Made by a program: the position numbers and the translations under genes
Shown: positions 6,515 through 14,292 of the stretch, piece by piece
Numbering within the stretch: position 1 is the first letter of the stretch
How the letters are laid out: the number at the start of each line of letters is the position of its first letter
Source: an uncultured bacterium
GTDB taxonomy: Bacteria > Bacteroidota > Bacteroidia > Bacteroidales > CAIWKO01
Direction: 5' to 3'
Assembly (NCBI GenBank): GCA_903862465.1
Contig: CAIOYH010000108.1
Span: 1-36,644 of the forward strand
DNA length: 36,644 nucleotides
The notes under the pieces: model-generated
The model's input: the letters and a program-made list of their open reading frames with translations, nothing else
Database searches by the model: none
What the model was told of the DNA's origin: nothing

Positions 6515-7069
6515 ATGAACGAAAAAACAACAAACACTTTGATTAAGAAACGCTACAGTCCGTTGGCGTTTTCAGCACAAGCGGTAGAAACACAAATTAT
6601 GATGGCATGTCTGGACGCGGCGCGTTGGGCGCCTTCGGCATTCAATGAGCAACCCTGGAGGTTTTTGTTTGTGCATAAACATGAGACGGAAAACTTTGAG
6701 AAGATAGCCTCGACTTTGGTAGCAGGCAATAAAGAATGGGCTGAACATGCGGCAGTTTTGATGCTGGTGATGGCAAAAACGACGTTTTCGACAAATAATA
6801 ATCCGAATCCTTTTCACTTATATGATACGGGGATGGCGATGCAGGGTTTTCTTATAGCCGCCATGGAACATGATGTGTTGGTGCATCAAATGGCAGGCTT
6901 CGATGCGGATAAGGCGCGTGAGAACTTTGGTATAGCGGAAGATATACGTCTGATTTCGGTGGCAGCCATAGGCTATTTAGGCAAAACGGAGGCTTTGCCT
7001 GAGCATCTTCAGGTTCGTGCGAAGCGCGAACGGACGCGGAAGAGTGTTGAGGAGTTATTGTTACCCTAA
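6515..7069 (+). CDS. Nitroreductase family protein
   Basis: A 184-aa FMN-dependent nitroreductase-like protein. The N-terminal RYSPLAF (13-19) and the DAARWAPSAFNEQPWRF segment (about 35-51) match the phosphate/FMN-binding start of the family, and the C-terminal AAIGYLG is typical. Such enzymes reduce nitro compounds, quinones or flavins using NAD(P)H; the substrate cannot be inferred. The start is 3 nt after the stop of the zinc-ribbon gene, so the two are very likely co-transcribed. Its TAA overlaps the stop codon of the convergent nnr gene. Length is within the usual 170-220 range. Confidence 0.85.
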   Translation: MNEKTTNTLIKKRYSPLAFSAQAVETQIMMACLDAARWAPSAFNEQPWRFLFVHKHETENFEKIASTLVAGNKEWAEHAAVLMLVMAKTTFSTNNNPNPFHLYDTGMAMQGFLIAAMEHDVLVHQMAGFDADKARENFGIAEDIRLISVAAIGYLGKTEALPEHLQVRAKRERTRKSVEELLLP

Positions 7070-8574
7070 AGATAGAGTTTTTTGAAGGCTTTGCCGAGCA
7101 TTTCGATGATACGGGATGCTGTTGTGGCTTCGAAGCCGTAGTTTTTTGCAGCCAAATCGCCTGCCAATCCGTGGACATATACGCCGATAAGGCAGGTTTC
7201 TAAGGGCGCATAGCCTTGCGCGAGCAATGCGGTGAGGATGCCTGTGAGCACGTCGCCGCTGCCTGCTGTTGCCATGCCGGGATTGCCTGTGGAATTGAAA
7301 TAGCAGACGCCTGTGGGCGTGCTGATGCAAGTGTTGGCGCCTTTCAGGACGATATATACGCCGTGCTTTTTAGAAAAGGCTATTTGCATCTGTTGTCGTT
7401 CGGTTTCGTTGGAGCTTTTGCCCACCAAGCGTTCGAATTCTTTGGGATGCGGGGTGAAGATGGAGCCTTGGGGCACGAAAGATATCCACGTTTTGTTCTC
7501 GGCAAGGATGTTGATGGCATCTGCATCGAACACTAAGGGATTTCCTGAGTTTTGAATGAGGAGTTTGAGGGCACGTTGCGTTCGATCGTCAGTGCCTATT
7601 CCACTGCCCACGCCTATGGCTGAGTAAGAAGAAATATTTATGTTGTCGGAGAAAACGTCCTGATCGCTATCTATGGAACACATGGCTTCGGGGATGGCGG
7701 TTTGGAGGATATTGTAGCCGCATTGGGGAGTATGAACGGTTAACAAGCCAACGCCCGAGGTGTTGCAGGCTTTGGCTGATAAGACGGCTGCTCCCATCTT
7801 GCCAAAGGAGCCGCAAACGAGCAAAGCATGTCCGTAGGTGCCTTTGTGAGAGAAGTTGTTGCGGGTTTTGAGTAGGCGGCAATCGTCTAACTCAAGGTAA
7901 TAGTTGGAGGTGATAACGTCTTTGATGAAAGTTGGATGGATGCCAATGGGGATGAGCTGCCATTTGCCGACATACGATTCGTTGCTGCCATACATGAAGG
8001 CGAGTTTGGGAAATTGGAAGGTGAGGGTATGGGTGGCGTGGATGATTTCGCCGTTATTATTTGTATTGTCATCGCCGAACAGACCTGAAGGGATATCGAT
8101 GGCTACGATAAGTGCGGTGCTTTTGTTGATGGTTTTGATAAGGTCTGCCGCAATGCCGTCCATCACGGGACGGGATAAACCTGAGCCGAAGATGGCGTCT
8201 ATGACGATGTCGGATTCGAGGAGGGTGGGGATGTCTTCTACGGAAGTGATATCGTTAATCAGAACTTTCTTGAGTTTGGTTAAACGTTTGAGGTTGGTAG
8301 TGAAATCCTCTGTTTGGTTGGTGGTGATGCGAAGGATATATATCTCGACTTTGATGTTTTTTCCTGCCATCAAACGGGCAATGACCAAGCCATCGCCTCC
8401 ATTGTTGCCTGTTCCGCAGAATATTTTGAAGGATTTGTTGCGCCCGATGTTTTGTTGTATCCATGCAAAACATTTGGTGGCGGCGCGTTCCATCAAATCA
8501 ATGGAGGGTATAGGTTCATGAGCGATGGTGTAAGCATCCGCTTCGCGATTTTGTAGGGCAGAGAGTATCTTCAT
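7066..8574 (-). CDS. nnr: Bifunctional NAD(P)H-hydrate epimerase/dehydratase
   Basis: A 502-aa two-domain repair enzyme. The N-terminal YjeF_N epimerase (about 1-220) has FCGTGNNGGDG (52-62), DAIFGSGL and AIDIPSGL. The C-terminal ADP-dependent dehydratase (about 230-500) has GSFGKMGAAVLS, FTPHPKEF, VLKGANT and the GNPGMATAGSGDVLTG signature. Together they convert R-NADHX and S-NADHX back to NAD(P)H in the cytosol. It is the last gene of a minus-strand operon: 10 nt separate it from the small membrane gene upstream. Its TAG (7068-7066) overlaps the TAA of the convergent nitroreductase. Confidence 0.95.
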   Translation of the reverse strand: MKILSALQNREADAYTIAHEPIPSIDLMERAATKCFAWIQQNIGRNKSFKIFCGTGNNGGDGLVIARLMAGKNIKVEIYILRITTNQTEDFTTNLKRLTKLKKVLINDITSVEDIPTLLESDIVIDAIFGSGLSRPVMDGIAADLIKTINKSTALIVAIDIPSGLFGDDNTNNNGEIIHATHTLTFQFPKLAFMYGSNESYVGKWQLIPIGIHPTFIKDVITSNYYLELDDCRLLKTRNNFSHKGTYGHALLVCGSFGKMGAAVLSAKACNTSGVGLLTVHTPQCGYNILQTAIPEAMCSIDSDQDVFSDNINISSYSAIGVGSGIGTDDRTQRALKLLIQNSGNPLVFDADAINILAENKTWISFVPQGSIFTPHPKEFERLVGKSSNETERQQMQIAFSKKHGVYIVLKGANTCISTPTGVCYFNSTGNPGMATAGSGDVLTGILTALLAQGYAPLETCLIGVYVHGLAGDLAAKNYGFEATTASRIIEMLGKAFKKLYL

Positions 8575-8584
8575 GCAGAGTTTT

Positions 8585-8938
8585 TTAATAATAGGTTGGA
8601 TAGGATGAGTGTCCGGCGTGGGATGTCAGTGCAAATAAGAGAAAGAAATAGAGTATATAGAGCACTGTAACGACGATGGATACGATCAAGCCGATGATGC
8701 CGCATATCTTGGCGGCGTTGAGCATCTTTAAGGATGATTCTTTGTAATCGGGTGGGTTTTCGCGATAGATTTTCATGGCTTTGTTGCGTAAGACGAGCGC
8801 AACGATGGCAGCTACCCATCCAAAATAGCACATGACGGCAATGGATACGATGCCGAAAACCATTGCGGTGATGGCATAAGGTATCATTTTCTGTTTGAGA
8901 ACAGTTCGGTGAAATTCTTGATTGTTATTTTCTTCCAT
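8585..8938 (-). CDS. Small two-TM membrane protein (CD225/DUF4190-like)
   Basis: A 117-aa protein with a polar N-terminus and two hydrophobic segments (about 20-50 and 77-107). The middle MCYFGWVAAIVALVLRNKAM, ahead of an amphipathic IYRENPPDYKESSL loop and AAKICGIIGL, resembles the CD225/dispanin-like or DUF4190 small membrane proteins common in Bacteroidota. It ends in a short Ser/Tyr/His tail. It lies 27 nt after a DUF2752 gene and 10 nt before nnr. That DUF2752 plus small-membrane-protein pairing is familiar in this phylum, though no function is established that I can name. Confidence 0.75.
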   Translation of the reverse strand: MEENNNQEFHRTVLKQKMIPYAITAMVFGIVSIAVMCYFGWVAAIVALVLRNKAMKIYRENPPDYKESSLKMLNAAKICGIIGLIVSIVVTVLYILYFFLLFALTSHAGHSSYPTYY

Positions 8939-8965
8939 GGTTAATATTTTTAAGAGTGAAACGAA

Positions 8966-9274
8966 TTAAAGAAAGTGCAAAGTTAATCTATAAATGAAAT
9001 GAATTGTAATTATGATGGCATTAATTATGAAACTTATTTTCAACACGCTTGTTCCGTGCTTGAAACGAAATATCAGGAACAAAATTAAGTAAAAAATCAT
9101 TAGCATAAGCGGAATCAAGGGAGGAAATGTTTTTATACTTTCGAGGATGTTGCCTTTCAGGAGTTCGATAAATGCCATTTGGGTGCCGCATCCGGGACAT
9201 TCAATGCCAAACAAGCTCTTGGTTGGACAAGACAATGAGTTATCTTCTAAGAATTTGATGATTTGGTGAAGCAT
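8966..9274 (-). CDS. DUF2752 membrane protein
   Basis: I place the start at 9274 (MLHQIIKF...), giving 102 aa. A longer frame from 9337 is possible, but a TAATTTTG -7 box at 9300-9293 would put the transcript start downstream of that ATG. The FGIECPGCGTQMAF motif is the DUF2752 signature (CPGCG). Two hydrophobic segments follow, separated by a basic RFKHGTS loop. Function unknown. It is the first gene of the operon with the two-TM protein and nnr. Confidence 0.8.
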   Translation of the reverse strand: MLHQIIKFLEDNSLSCPTKSLFGIECPGCGTQMAFIELLKGNILESIKTFPPLIPLMLMIFYLILFLIFRFKHGTSVLKISFIINAIIITIHFIYRLTLHFL

Positions 9275-9292
9275 GTCGAAAAATTGTGGAAT

Positions 9293-9300
9293 CAAAATTA
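9293..9300 (-). promoter_or_regulatory. -7 box of the DUF2752-nnr operon
   Basis: TAATTTTG on the minus strand, 18 nt before the ATG at 9274. It decides the start choice for the DUF2752 gene. Confidence 0.4.
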
Positions 9301-9569
9301 CATTATTTTTTCTAAACTGAAATAAAAAAAGATTCATTTTAATGATTCTAATCCAAGAACTGATATTTCCATAGGAGAGATATTATTTTTATGTTGATAA
9401 TATTATTGTTGATAAATTGACGTTTCTATTAACGGGACTCTATAAATTGCTTTTTCATCGTTGGACTTCAATTTTTAAAATGCTCATTTACTTGAGTAAA
9501 CTGCGCTTTTAAAAACCTTGTCCGCCTCGAAAAATCCAATTTCTATAACCCCTCTTAAAAAGATGTAAT

Positions 9570-10451
9570 ATGAGAAAAATAAGTGTAGTGGCTCTTGTGT
9601 TGGTTTTGATGTTTCCATTGGCACAAGCACAGATTAAAGCGCCGAGCAAAGAAAACATCGAACGCTTTCTGAAAAGCAAGACGTATGTGGTACTTGAGGA
9701 CAATCCTTTTTCGGTGTTCAATGATTTCGTGAGTAATCAGATGAAAACGATATGGAAAATCACGCCTTTTGAAATCATCAGTTCGGAAGAATTTGAAAAG
9801 AAGATGGGCGATGAAAAGAGTTCGTTTTTGTTTGTGTCGCAGGCGATGTTTGGCAGTAAGAAAGCTGTTGCTGCGAAAACTAAGGACGAGGAAGGCAATG
9901 AGGATGCGTTTAATTATACGATTATCAATCTGGTGATGGGCGACGCATCGAAGAATTTGAATCGTATGCCCGATTTGTGTATCGTGCCCGTGGCTTATGC
10001 AGATGTGGACGAGGATACTTATGAATATAAATTGGCGGCTTTGATAGAGTTTATGGCATATTATATTGATTATGCGCGTGCCAATCCCGGAAAAGACATA
10101 CAGCAGGTGGTGAAAGATAATGCTTCGGACTTAAAGAACTATGAGCTTTGGTTTGTGGAGTGTGATTTGGCAACGAGTGTGAACACCTTGGCTAAAATCA
10201 AGCAGTTTTATCCTTATGCGGTGAAAATAGTTACGGCAGAGGAGATACAAAAAGCCATAGCCGAGCACAATCCCAAGGTGGCTTTCTTGCATAAAGTAGG
10301 TCCTGAGGGCACGGGGAGCAATGGTTCTTCATGTTGGAAGTTTATCATGGCTGCTAAGGATGGTAAGCCTTTGTATTTTGATAATCATCAGATTGGCGCA
10401 GGGAAAGGGAATGCTTTTTTGGAAGATGACTTTAAAAATATAGCGAAATAG
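9570..10451 (+). CDS. Secreted protein of unknown function
   Basis: A 293-aa protein with a clear signal peptide (MRKISVVALVLVLMFPLAQAQ, cleavage after AQA). The mature part is soluble and mixed alpha/beta. Segments such as KTYVVLEDNPFSVFNDFV, FLFVSQAMF and MPDLCIVPVAYADVDEDTYEY suggest an ordered domain, but I recognise no family. A late SCWKFIMAAKDGKPLYFDNH stretch resembles a beta-hairpin. There is no lipobox and no T9SS tail, so a periplasmic location is likely. It is flanked by non-coding DNA on both sides and appears monocistronic; no TAnnTTTG box was found in the 232 nt upstream. Confidence 0.75.
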   Translation: MRKISVVALVLVLMFPLAQAQIKAPSKENIERFLKSKTYVVLEDNPFSVFNDFVSNQMKTIWKITPFEIISSEEFEKKMGDEKSSFLFVSQAMFGSKKAVAAKTKDEEGNEDAFNYTIINLVMGDASKNLNRMPDLCIVPVAYADVDEDTYEYKLAALIEFMAYYIDYARANPGKDIQQVVKDNASDLKNYELWFVECDLATSVNTLAKIKQFYPYAVKIVTAEEIQKAIAEHNPKVAFLHKVGPEGTGSNGSSCWKFIMAAKDGKPLYFDNHQIGAGKGNAFLEDDFKNIAK

Positions 10452-10614
10452 GGGGCTGTATATCGCTTTGCACGCCTTGTATTTCAAGTATCTTTCATAA
10501 GTTTTGAGCTTTCCTATACTATATATCCCTTGCCAAATTCGTATAGCAAAATTTGTTACTCAGAAAATTATAGATAAAAATCTGCGTAATAGTTCCTGAT
10601 AAATTTAAATTGTG

Positions 10615-10622
10615 TAATTTTG
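10615..10622 (+). promoter_or_regulatory. -7-like box upstream of the toxin-antitoxin pair
   Basis: TAATTTTG, 118 nt before the antitoxin ATG, the only TAnnTTTG in the 288-nt gap. The leader would contain GGTAAAAGG repeats. Weak evidence. Confidence 0.25.
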
Positions 10623-10633
10623 TAAAATCATTA

Positions 10634-10680
10634 AATGGTAATTGGTAAATAGTATAAGGTAAAAGGTAAAAAGTAAATTG
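10634..10680. repeat. GGTAAAAGG-type repeat, short copy
   Basis: A degenerate run of GGTAATTGGTAAATAG and GGTAAAAGGTAAAAAG units, the same family as the longer tract at 12933-13033. Confidence 0.6.
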
Positions 10681-10739
10681 TCATTATCGCTAATTGTCGT
10701 TCACAGATCTTTTATCATAAATTTAAAATATAAATCACT

Positions 10740-10949
10740 ATGAAATACATTATTGAAATCGCTGAAAATAAAAAATCTTTTGCAGAAGAGTTTTTTAAAA
10801 ATGTTTCTTTTATCAAAAAAGTAAAAGAAATACCATCGAATGAGATAACGAATCCTGCTATTTTGAAAAGCATAGAGGATTACGAAAACGCAATTGTCAA
10901 ACCTACTCCGATTAGCTTGGAGGAACTTAAACAAATGTTACATGCGTAA
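10740..10949 (+). CDS. Antitoxin of a YoeB-type module
   Basis: A 69-aa acidic/basic helical protein (MKYIIEIAENKKSFAEEFF...) ending SLEELKQMLHA. It does not show the YefM/Phd-type N-terminal fold that normally accompanies YoeB; it resembles the short Bacteroidota antitoxins annotated as DUF2683. Its last 8 nt (ATGCGTAA) overlap the start of the yoeB-like toxin, the translational coupling typical of toxin-antitoxin operons. The role is inferred from this neighbour. It probably binds and neutralises the toxin through its C-terminal half. Confidence 0.75.
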   Translation: MKYIIEIAENKKSFAEEFFKNVSFIKKVKEIPSNEITNPAILKSIEDYENAIVKPTPISLEELKQMLHA

Positions 10950-11205
10950 AATCCTTTTTATGCCTAAAGCATGGCAGGACTTGGGATGGTGGATGCAAAA
11001 TGATATGAAAGTTGTTAAAAAGATTTACAAGCTTTTAGACAATTGTTCAAAGATGCCTTTTGATGGTTTGGGGCAGCCTGAGCCTTTGAAATCTAATTAC
11101 TCAGGTTATTGGTCCCGCAGAATCAACCAAGAACATCGTTTGGTTTATAAAGTTGAAGACAAAAATATTGTTGTTCATTCTCTTTATGGACATTATCAAG
11201 ATTAA
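10942..11205 (+). CDS. yoeB: YoeB-family mRNA-interferase toxin
   Basis: An 87-aa protein starting at ATG 10942 inside the antitoxin's stop region (8-nt overlap); a longer upstream frame exists but would overlap the antitoxin much more. It matches Txe/YoeB almost end to end: WQDLGWWMQND, then MPFDGLGQPEPLK, SGYWSRRINQEHRLVYKV and a C-terminal GHYQD. The catalytic residues of E. coli YoeB map to Glu47, Arg66, His84 and Tyr85, all present, so the toxin looks intact. It is predicted to cleave mRNA at the ribosomal A site. Stop is 50 nt before ettA. Confidence 0.92.
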   Translation: MRKILFMPKAWQDLGWWMQNDMKVVKKIYKLLDNCSKMPFDGLGQPEPLKSNYSGYWSRRINQEHRLVYKVEDKNIVVHSLYGHYQD

Positions 11206-11254
11206 TACCTAAGTCTAAAATCACAATTCAAAAATCATAAATCAAAAATACCTA
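11206..11254. repeat. AAATCATAAATCAAAAAT-type low-complexity spacer
   Basis: Repeated CTAAAATCACAATTCAAAAATCATAA-like words fill the gap between yoeB and ettA. The same words occur at 14265-14292. Confidence 0.4.
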
Positions 11255-11255
11255 T

Positions 11256-12932
11256 ATGGCAGACGATAAAAAAATAATTTTCTCAATGGTGAACGTTAGT
11301 AAGACGTATCCACCCAACAAACAAGTGTTGAAAGATATATACCTTTCATTTTATTATGGCGCAAAAATCGGAGTGATTGGCTTGAACGGTTCGGGCAAGT
11401 CCACTGTGTTGAAAATCATTGCAGGGGTTGAAAAGTCATTCAATGGGGAGGTTACCTTTTCGCCCGGCTATTCGGTTGGTTATTTGGAACAGGAGCCCAA
11501 GTTGGACAATAGCAAAACGGTGAAAGAAATTGTTCAAGAGGGTGTGCAGCCCATAGTGGATATGTTGGCGGAATATGAGGCAGTGAATAATAAGTTTGCG
11601 GAACCGATGACAGATGATGAAATGACGAAGCTGATTGACCGTCAGGGGCAATTGACCGAGTTGTTGGATCAGCATGAAGCTTGGGAGTTGGACACCAAAT
11701 TGGAACGGGCTTTGGATGCGTTGCGTTGTCCTGAGAGTGAAACTCCGATAGAAAATCTTTCGGGAGGGGAACGTCGTCGGGTGGCATTGTGTCGTTTGCT
11801 GTTGTCGGAGCCCGATATTTTGTTGTTGGATGAGCCTACCAACCATTTGGATGCGGAATCGGTGGAATGGTTGGAGCATTATTTGCAGCAGTATAAAGGA
11901 ACCGTCATAGCTGTTACGCATGACAGGTATTTCTTGGATAATGTGGCGGGATGGATATTGGAACTCGACCGTGGGGAAGGCATCCCATGGAAAGGAAATT
12001 ATACGGAATGGTTGGAACAGAAGACTAAACGTATGCAATCGGAAGAAAAAACGGCAAGCAAACGTGCGAAGACATTGGAACGGGAGTTGGAATGGGTGCG
12101 TATGGCTCCGAAAGCACGTCAGGCGAAAGGCAAGGCACGTTTGAAATCATACGAGAGTATGTTGGCGCAAGATACCAAACAAAAAGAAGAGAAGTTGGAA
12201 ATATTTATCCCCAACGGACCTCGCTTGGGCGATGTGGTGGTGGAAGCACAGAATGTTTCGAAGGCGTATGGCGATAAATTGTTGTATGAAAACTTATCGT
12301 TTATGCTGCCTCCGGGTGGCATTGTGGGCGTTATTGGTCCGAACGGTGCGGGGAAGACCACACTCTTTCGGATGATGATGGGTTTGGAGAATCCTGACAC
12401 GGGAACGTTTAAGGTGGGTGCTACGGTGAAGATTGCTTATGTGGATCAGGCGCATGTGGAGATTGATCCTGAGAAGAATGTGTGGGAGGTTATTACGGAA
12501 GGTAACGAAAATATTATTTTGGGCAATCGCACGATGAACTCAAGGGCGTATGTTTCGCGTTTTAATTTCACAGGACCCGATCAGGGTAAGAAAGCGGGAG
12601 TGCTTTCGGGCGGAGAACGCAACCGTCTGCATTTGGCGCTGACGTTGAAACAGGAAGCCAATGTGTTGCTGTTGGATGAGCCGACCAACGATATTGATGT
12701 GAACACACTGCGGGCATTGGAAGAAGGTTTGGAGAATTTTGCGGGCTGCGCCGTGGTGATTTCGCATGATAGATGGTTTTTAGATCGTATCGCAACGCAT
12801 ATATTGGCTTTTGAAGGTGATTCGCAGGTGTATTATTTTGAAGGTTCGTATTCGGAATATGAAGAGAATAAGAAGAAACGATTGGGAGATGTGGGACCGA
12901 AGAGGATTAAGTATAGGAAGTTGAAGGTGTGA
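11256..12932 (+). CDS. ettA: Energy-dependent translational throttle EttA (ABC-F ATPase)
   Basis: A 558-aa soluble ABC-F protein with two ATPase domains; E. coli EttA has 555. First domain: Walker A GLNGSGKS (42-49), LSGGERRRVAL signature (168 onwards), Walker B DEPTNHLD (192-199). Second: GPNGAGKT (361-368), LSGGERNRLHL, DEPTNDID (474-481). DEPTND in the second site, the arm insertion at about 95-140 and the charged linker at 240-320 are EttA features. It binds the ribosomal E site and gates entry into elongation according to the ATP/ADP ratio. No membrane segments. The neighbours (yoeB upstream, response regulator downstream) are functionally unrelated. Confidence 0.95.
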   Translation: MADDKKIIFSMVNVSKTYPPNKQVLKDIYLSFYYGAKIGVIGLNGSGKSTVLKIIAGVEKSFNGEVTFSPGYSVGYLEQEPKLDNSKTVKEIVQEGVQPIVDMLAEYEAVNNKFAEPMTDDEMTKLIDRQGQLTELLDQHEAWELDTKLERALDALRCPESETPIENLSGGERRRVALCRLLLSEPDILLLDEPTNHLDAESVEWLEHYLQQYKGTVIAVTHDRYFLDNVAGWILELDRGEGIPWKGNYTEWLEQKTKRMQSEEKTASKRAKTLERELEWVRMAPKARQAKGKARLKSYESMLAQDTKQKEEKLEIFIPNGPRLGDVVVEAQNVSKAYGDKLLYENLSFMLPPGGIVGVIGPNGAGKTTLFRMMMGLENPDTGTFKVGATVKIAYVDQAHVEIDPEKNVWEVITEGNENIILGNRTMNSRAYVSRFNFTGPDQGKKAGVLSGGERNRLHLALTLKQEANVLLLDEPTNDIDVNTLRALEEGLENFAGCAVVISHDRWFLDRIATHILAFEGDSQVYYFEGSYSEYEENKKKRLGDVGPKRIKYRKLKV

Positions 12933-13033
12933 GGTAAAAGGTAGATGGTAAAAGGTAAAAGGGTAAAAGGTAAAAGGGTAAAAGGTAAAAGGGTAAAAGG
13001 TAGTAGGTAAAAGGTAGTAAATAAGTAATAAGT
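12933..13033. repeat. GGTAAAAGGGTAAAAG tandem repeat
   Basis: About 100 bp of GGTAAAAGG and GGGTAAAAGGTAAAAG units between ettA and the regulator gene. It fills the whole spacer, including the position of the regulator's leader. Read on the opposite strand it gives CTTTTACC runs. Confidence 0.85.
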
Positions 13034-13034
13034 A

Positions 13035-14207
13035 ATGGCAAGAATTCTAATTATTGATGACGAAAGAAGCATCCGCAGTACGCTGCGGGAGATATTGGAG
13101 TATGAAAAGTATCAGATTGATGATGCCGCAGATGGCATGGAAGGTTTGGTGTTTGTTGATAAAGAAAAGTATGATGTGATTTTGTGCGACATCAAAATGC
13201 CAAAGATGGACGGGATGGAGGTGTTGAAAGCTATACTGCAAAAGACAGATACGCCTGTTATCATGATATCCGGTCATGGTAATATTGACACCGCTGTAGA
13301 AGCTATTAAGATTGGGGCGTATGATTATATTGCCAAGCCCTTGGATTTAAACCGCCTGTTGATTACGCTACGCAACGCTCTCGATAAATCTACTTTGATT
13401 ACAGAGACCAAAGTGCTGAAGAAGAAAGTGAGCAAGAATTGGGAAATGATAGGAGAATCGGCTGCCATCAAACGCATCAAAGATATGATTGAACGTGTGG
13501 CGCCGACAGATGCGCGTGTGTTGATTACCGGCGAGAATGGCACGGGCAAAGAATTGGTGGCACGTTGGTTGCACGAGAAGAGTCATCGCTCGGGACAGAC
13601 TTTTATTGAAGTGAATTGCGCTGCTATCCCCTCAGAATTGATAGAGAGTCAACTGTTCGGGCACGAGAAGGGTTCGTTTACGTCTGCGATTAAGCAACGC
13701 AAAGGGGATTTTGAGCAAGCTGATGGTGGCACGATATTTTTGGATGAAATTGGAGATATGAGTCTTTCGGCGCAAGCGAAAGTGTTGCGGGCTTTGCAAG
13801 AGAATAAGATTACGCGGGTGGGAGGCGAAAAAGATATCCCTATCAATGTGCGCGTTATTGCGGCAACCAATAAGAACATGGAAGAGGAGATTCGGTTAAA
13901 GAATTTCCGGGAGGATTTGTATCATCGTTTGAGTGTGATTTTGATTGAGGTGCCCTCGTTGAATCAACGGGTGGATGATATCCCTTTGTTGGTGGATTAT
14001 TTTGTGACAGAGATATGCCAAAATCAAGGGCAGCCACTGATGAAGGTGAAACCGGATGCCATAGTAGCGTTGCAGAAGATAGCATGGACAGGCAACATCC
14101 GCGAGTTGCGCAATGTGGTGGAACGTCTGATTATCTTATGCGATAAGGAAATTAAGGCGGAAGATGTGCTGATGTATGCGCATCCGCTGAAGCACGGACG
14201 AGTTTAG
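13035..14207 (+). CDS. NtrC-like response regulator (receiver + AAA+, no HTH)
   Basis: A 390-aa protein. Receiver domain (1-120): acidic pocket DDE at 8-10, phospho-acceptor Asp52 in CDIKMPKMDG, and Lys101. AAA+ domain (about 135-370): Walker A GENGTGKE (166-173), Walker B GGTIFLDEI, and the arginine-finger region REDLYHRLSV. The sigma-54-contact loop, GAFTGA in classical activators, reads GSFTSA (213-218). After WTGNIRELRNVVERL the protein ends within about 30 residues, so the Fis-type HTH is missing. It is thus an NtrC relative that probably acts by protein contacts or in an unusual way. No histidine kinase lies nearby. Confidence 0.9.
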   Translation: MARILIIDDERSIRSTLREILEYEKYQIDDAADGMEGLVFVDKEKYDVILCDIKMPKMDGMEVLKAILQKTDTPVIMISGHGNIDTAVEAIKIGAYDYIAKPLDLNRLLITLRNALDKSTLITETKVLKKKVSKNWEMIGESAAIKRIKDMIERVAPTDARVLITGENGTGKELVARWLHEKSHRSGQTFIEVNCAAIPSELIESQLFGHEKGSFTSAIKQRKGDFEQADGGTIFLDEIGDMSLSAQAKVLRALQENKITRVGGEKDIPINVRVIAATNKNMEEEIRLKNFREDLYHRLSVILIEVPSLNQRVDDIPLLVDYFVTEICQNQGQPLMKVKPDAIVALQKIAWTGNIRELRNVVERLIILCDKEIKAEDVLMYAHPLKHGRV

Positions 14208-14292
14208 AGTTCGGAGTTCGGAGTTCTGATTTCTGAGTTCAGAGTTTTAGGTTCAAGTGGCGGGGTTCAAATCAAAAATCTTAAATCATAAA
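14208..14292. repeat. AGTTCGGAGTTC and AAATCATAAATC repeats
   Basis: GTTCGGAGTTCGGAGTTCTG units are followed by TTCAAATCAAAAATC words. They fill the spacer between the convergent regulator and TonB-receptor genes. No hairpin with a T-run is seen. Confidence 0.6.

Noticed and set aside
7904-8521. 205-codon frame antisense to nnr
   Set aside because: It is the shadow of the nnr coding sequence, whose motifs are unambiguous.
11436-12038. 200-codon frame antisense to ettA
   Set aside because: It lies wholly inside a well-supported gene on the other strand and has no recognisable domain.
13035-14207. Ordinary sigma-54 activator
   Set aside because: The GAFTGA motif is changed to GSFTSA and the C-terminal HTH is missing, so I describe it as NtrC-like only.
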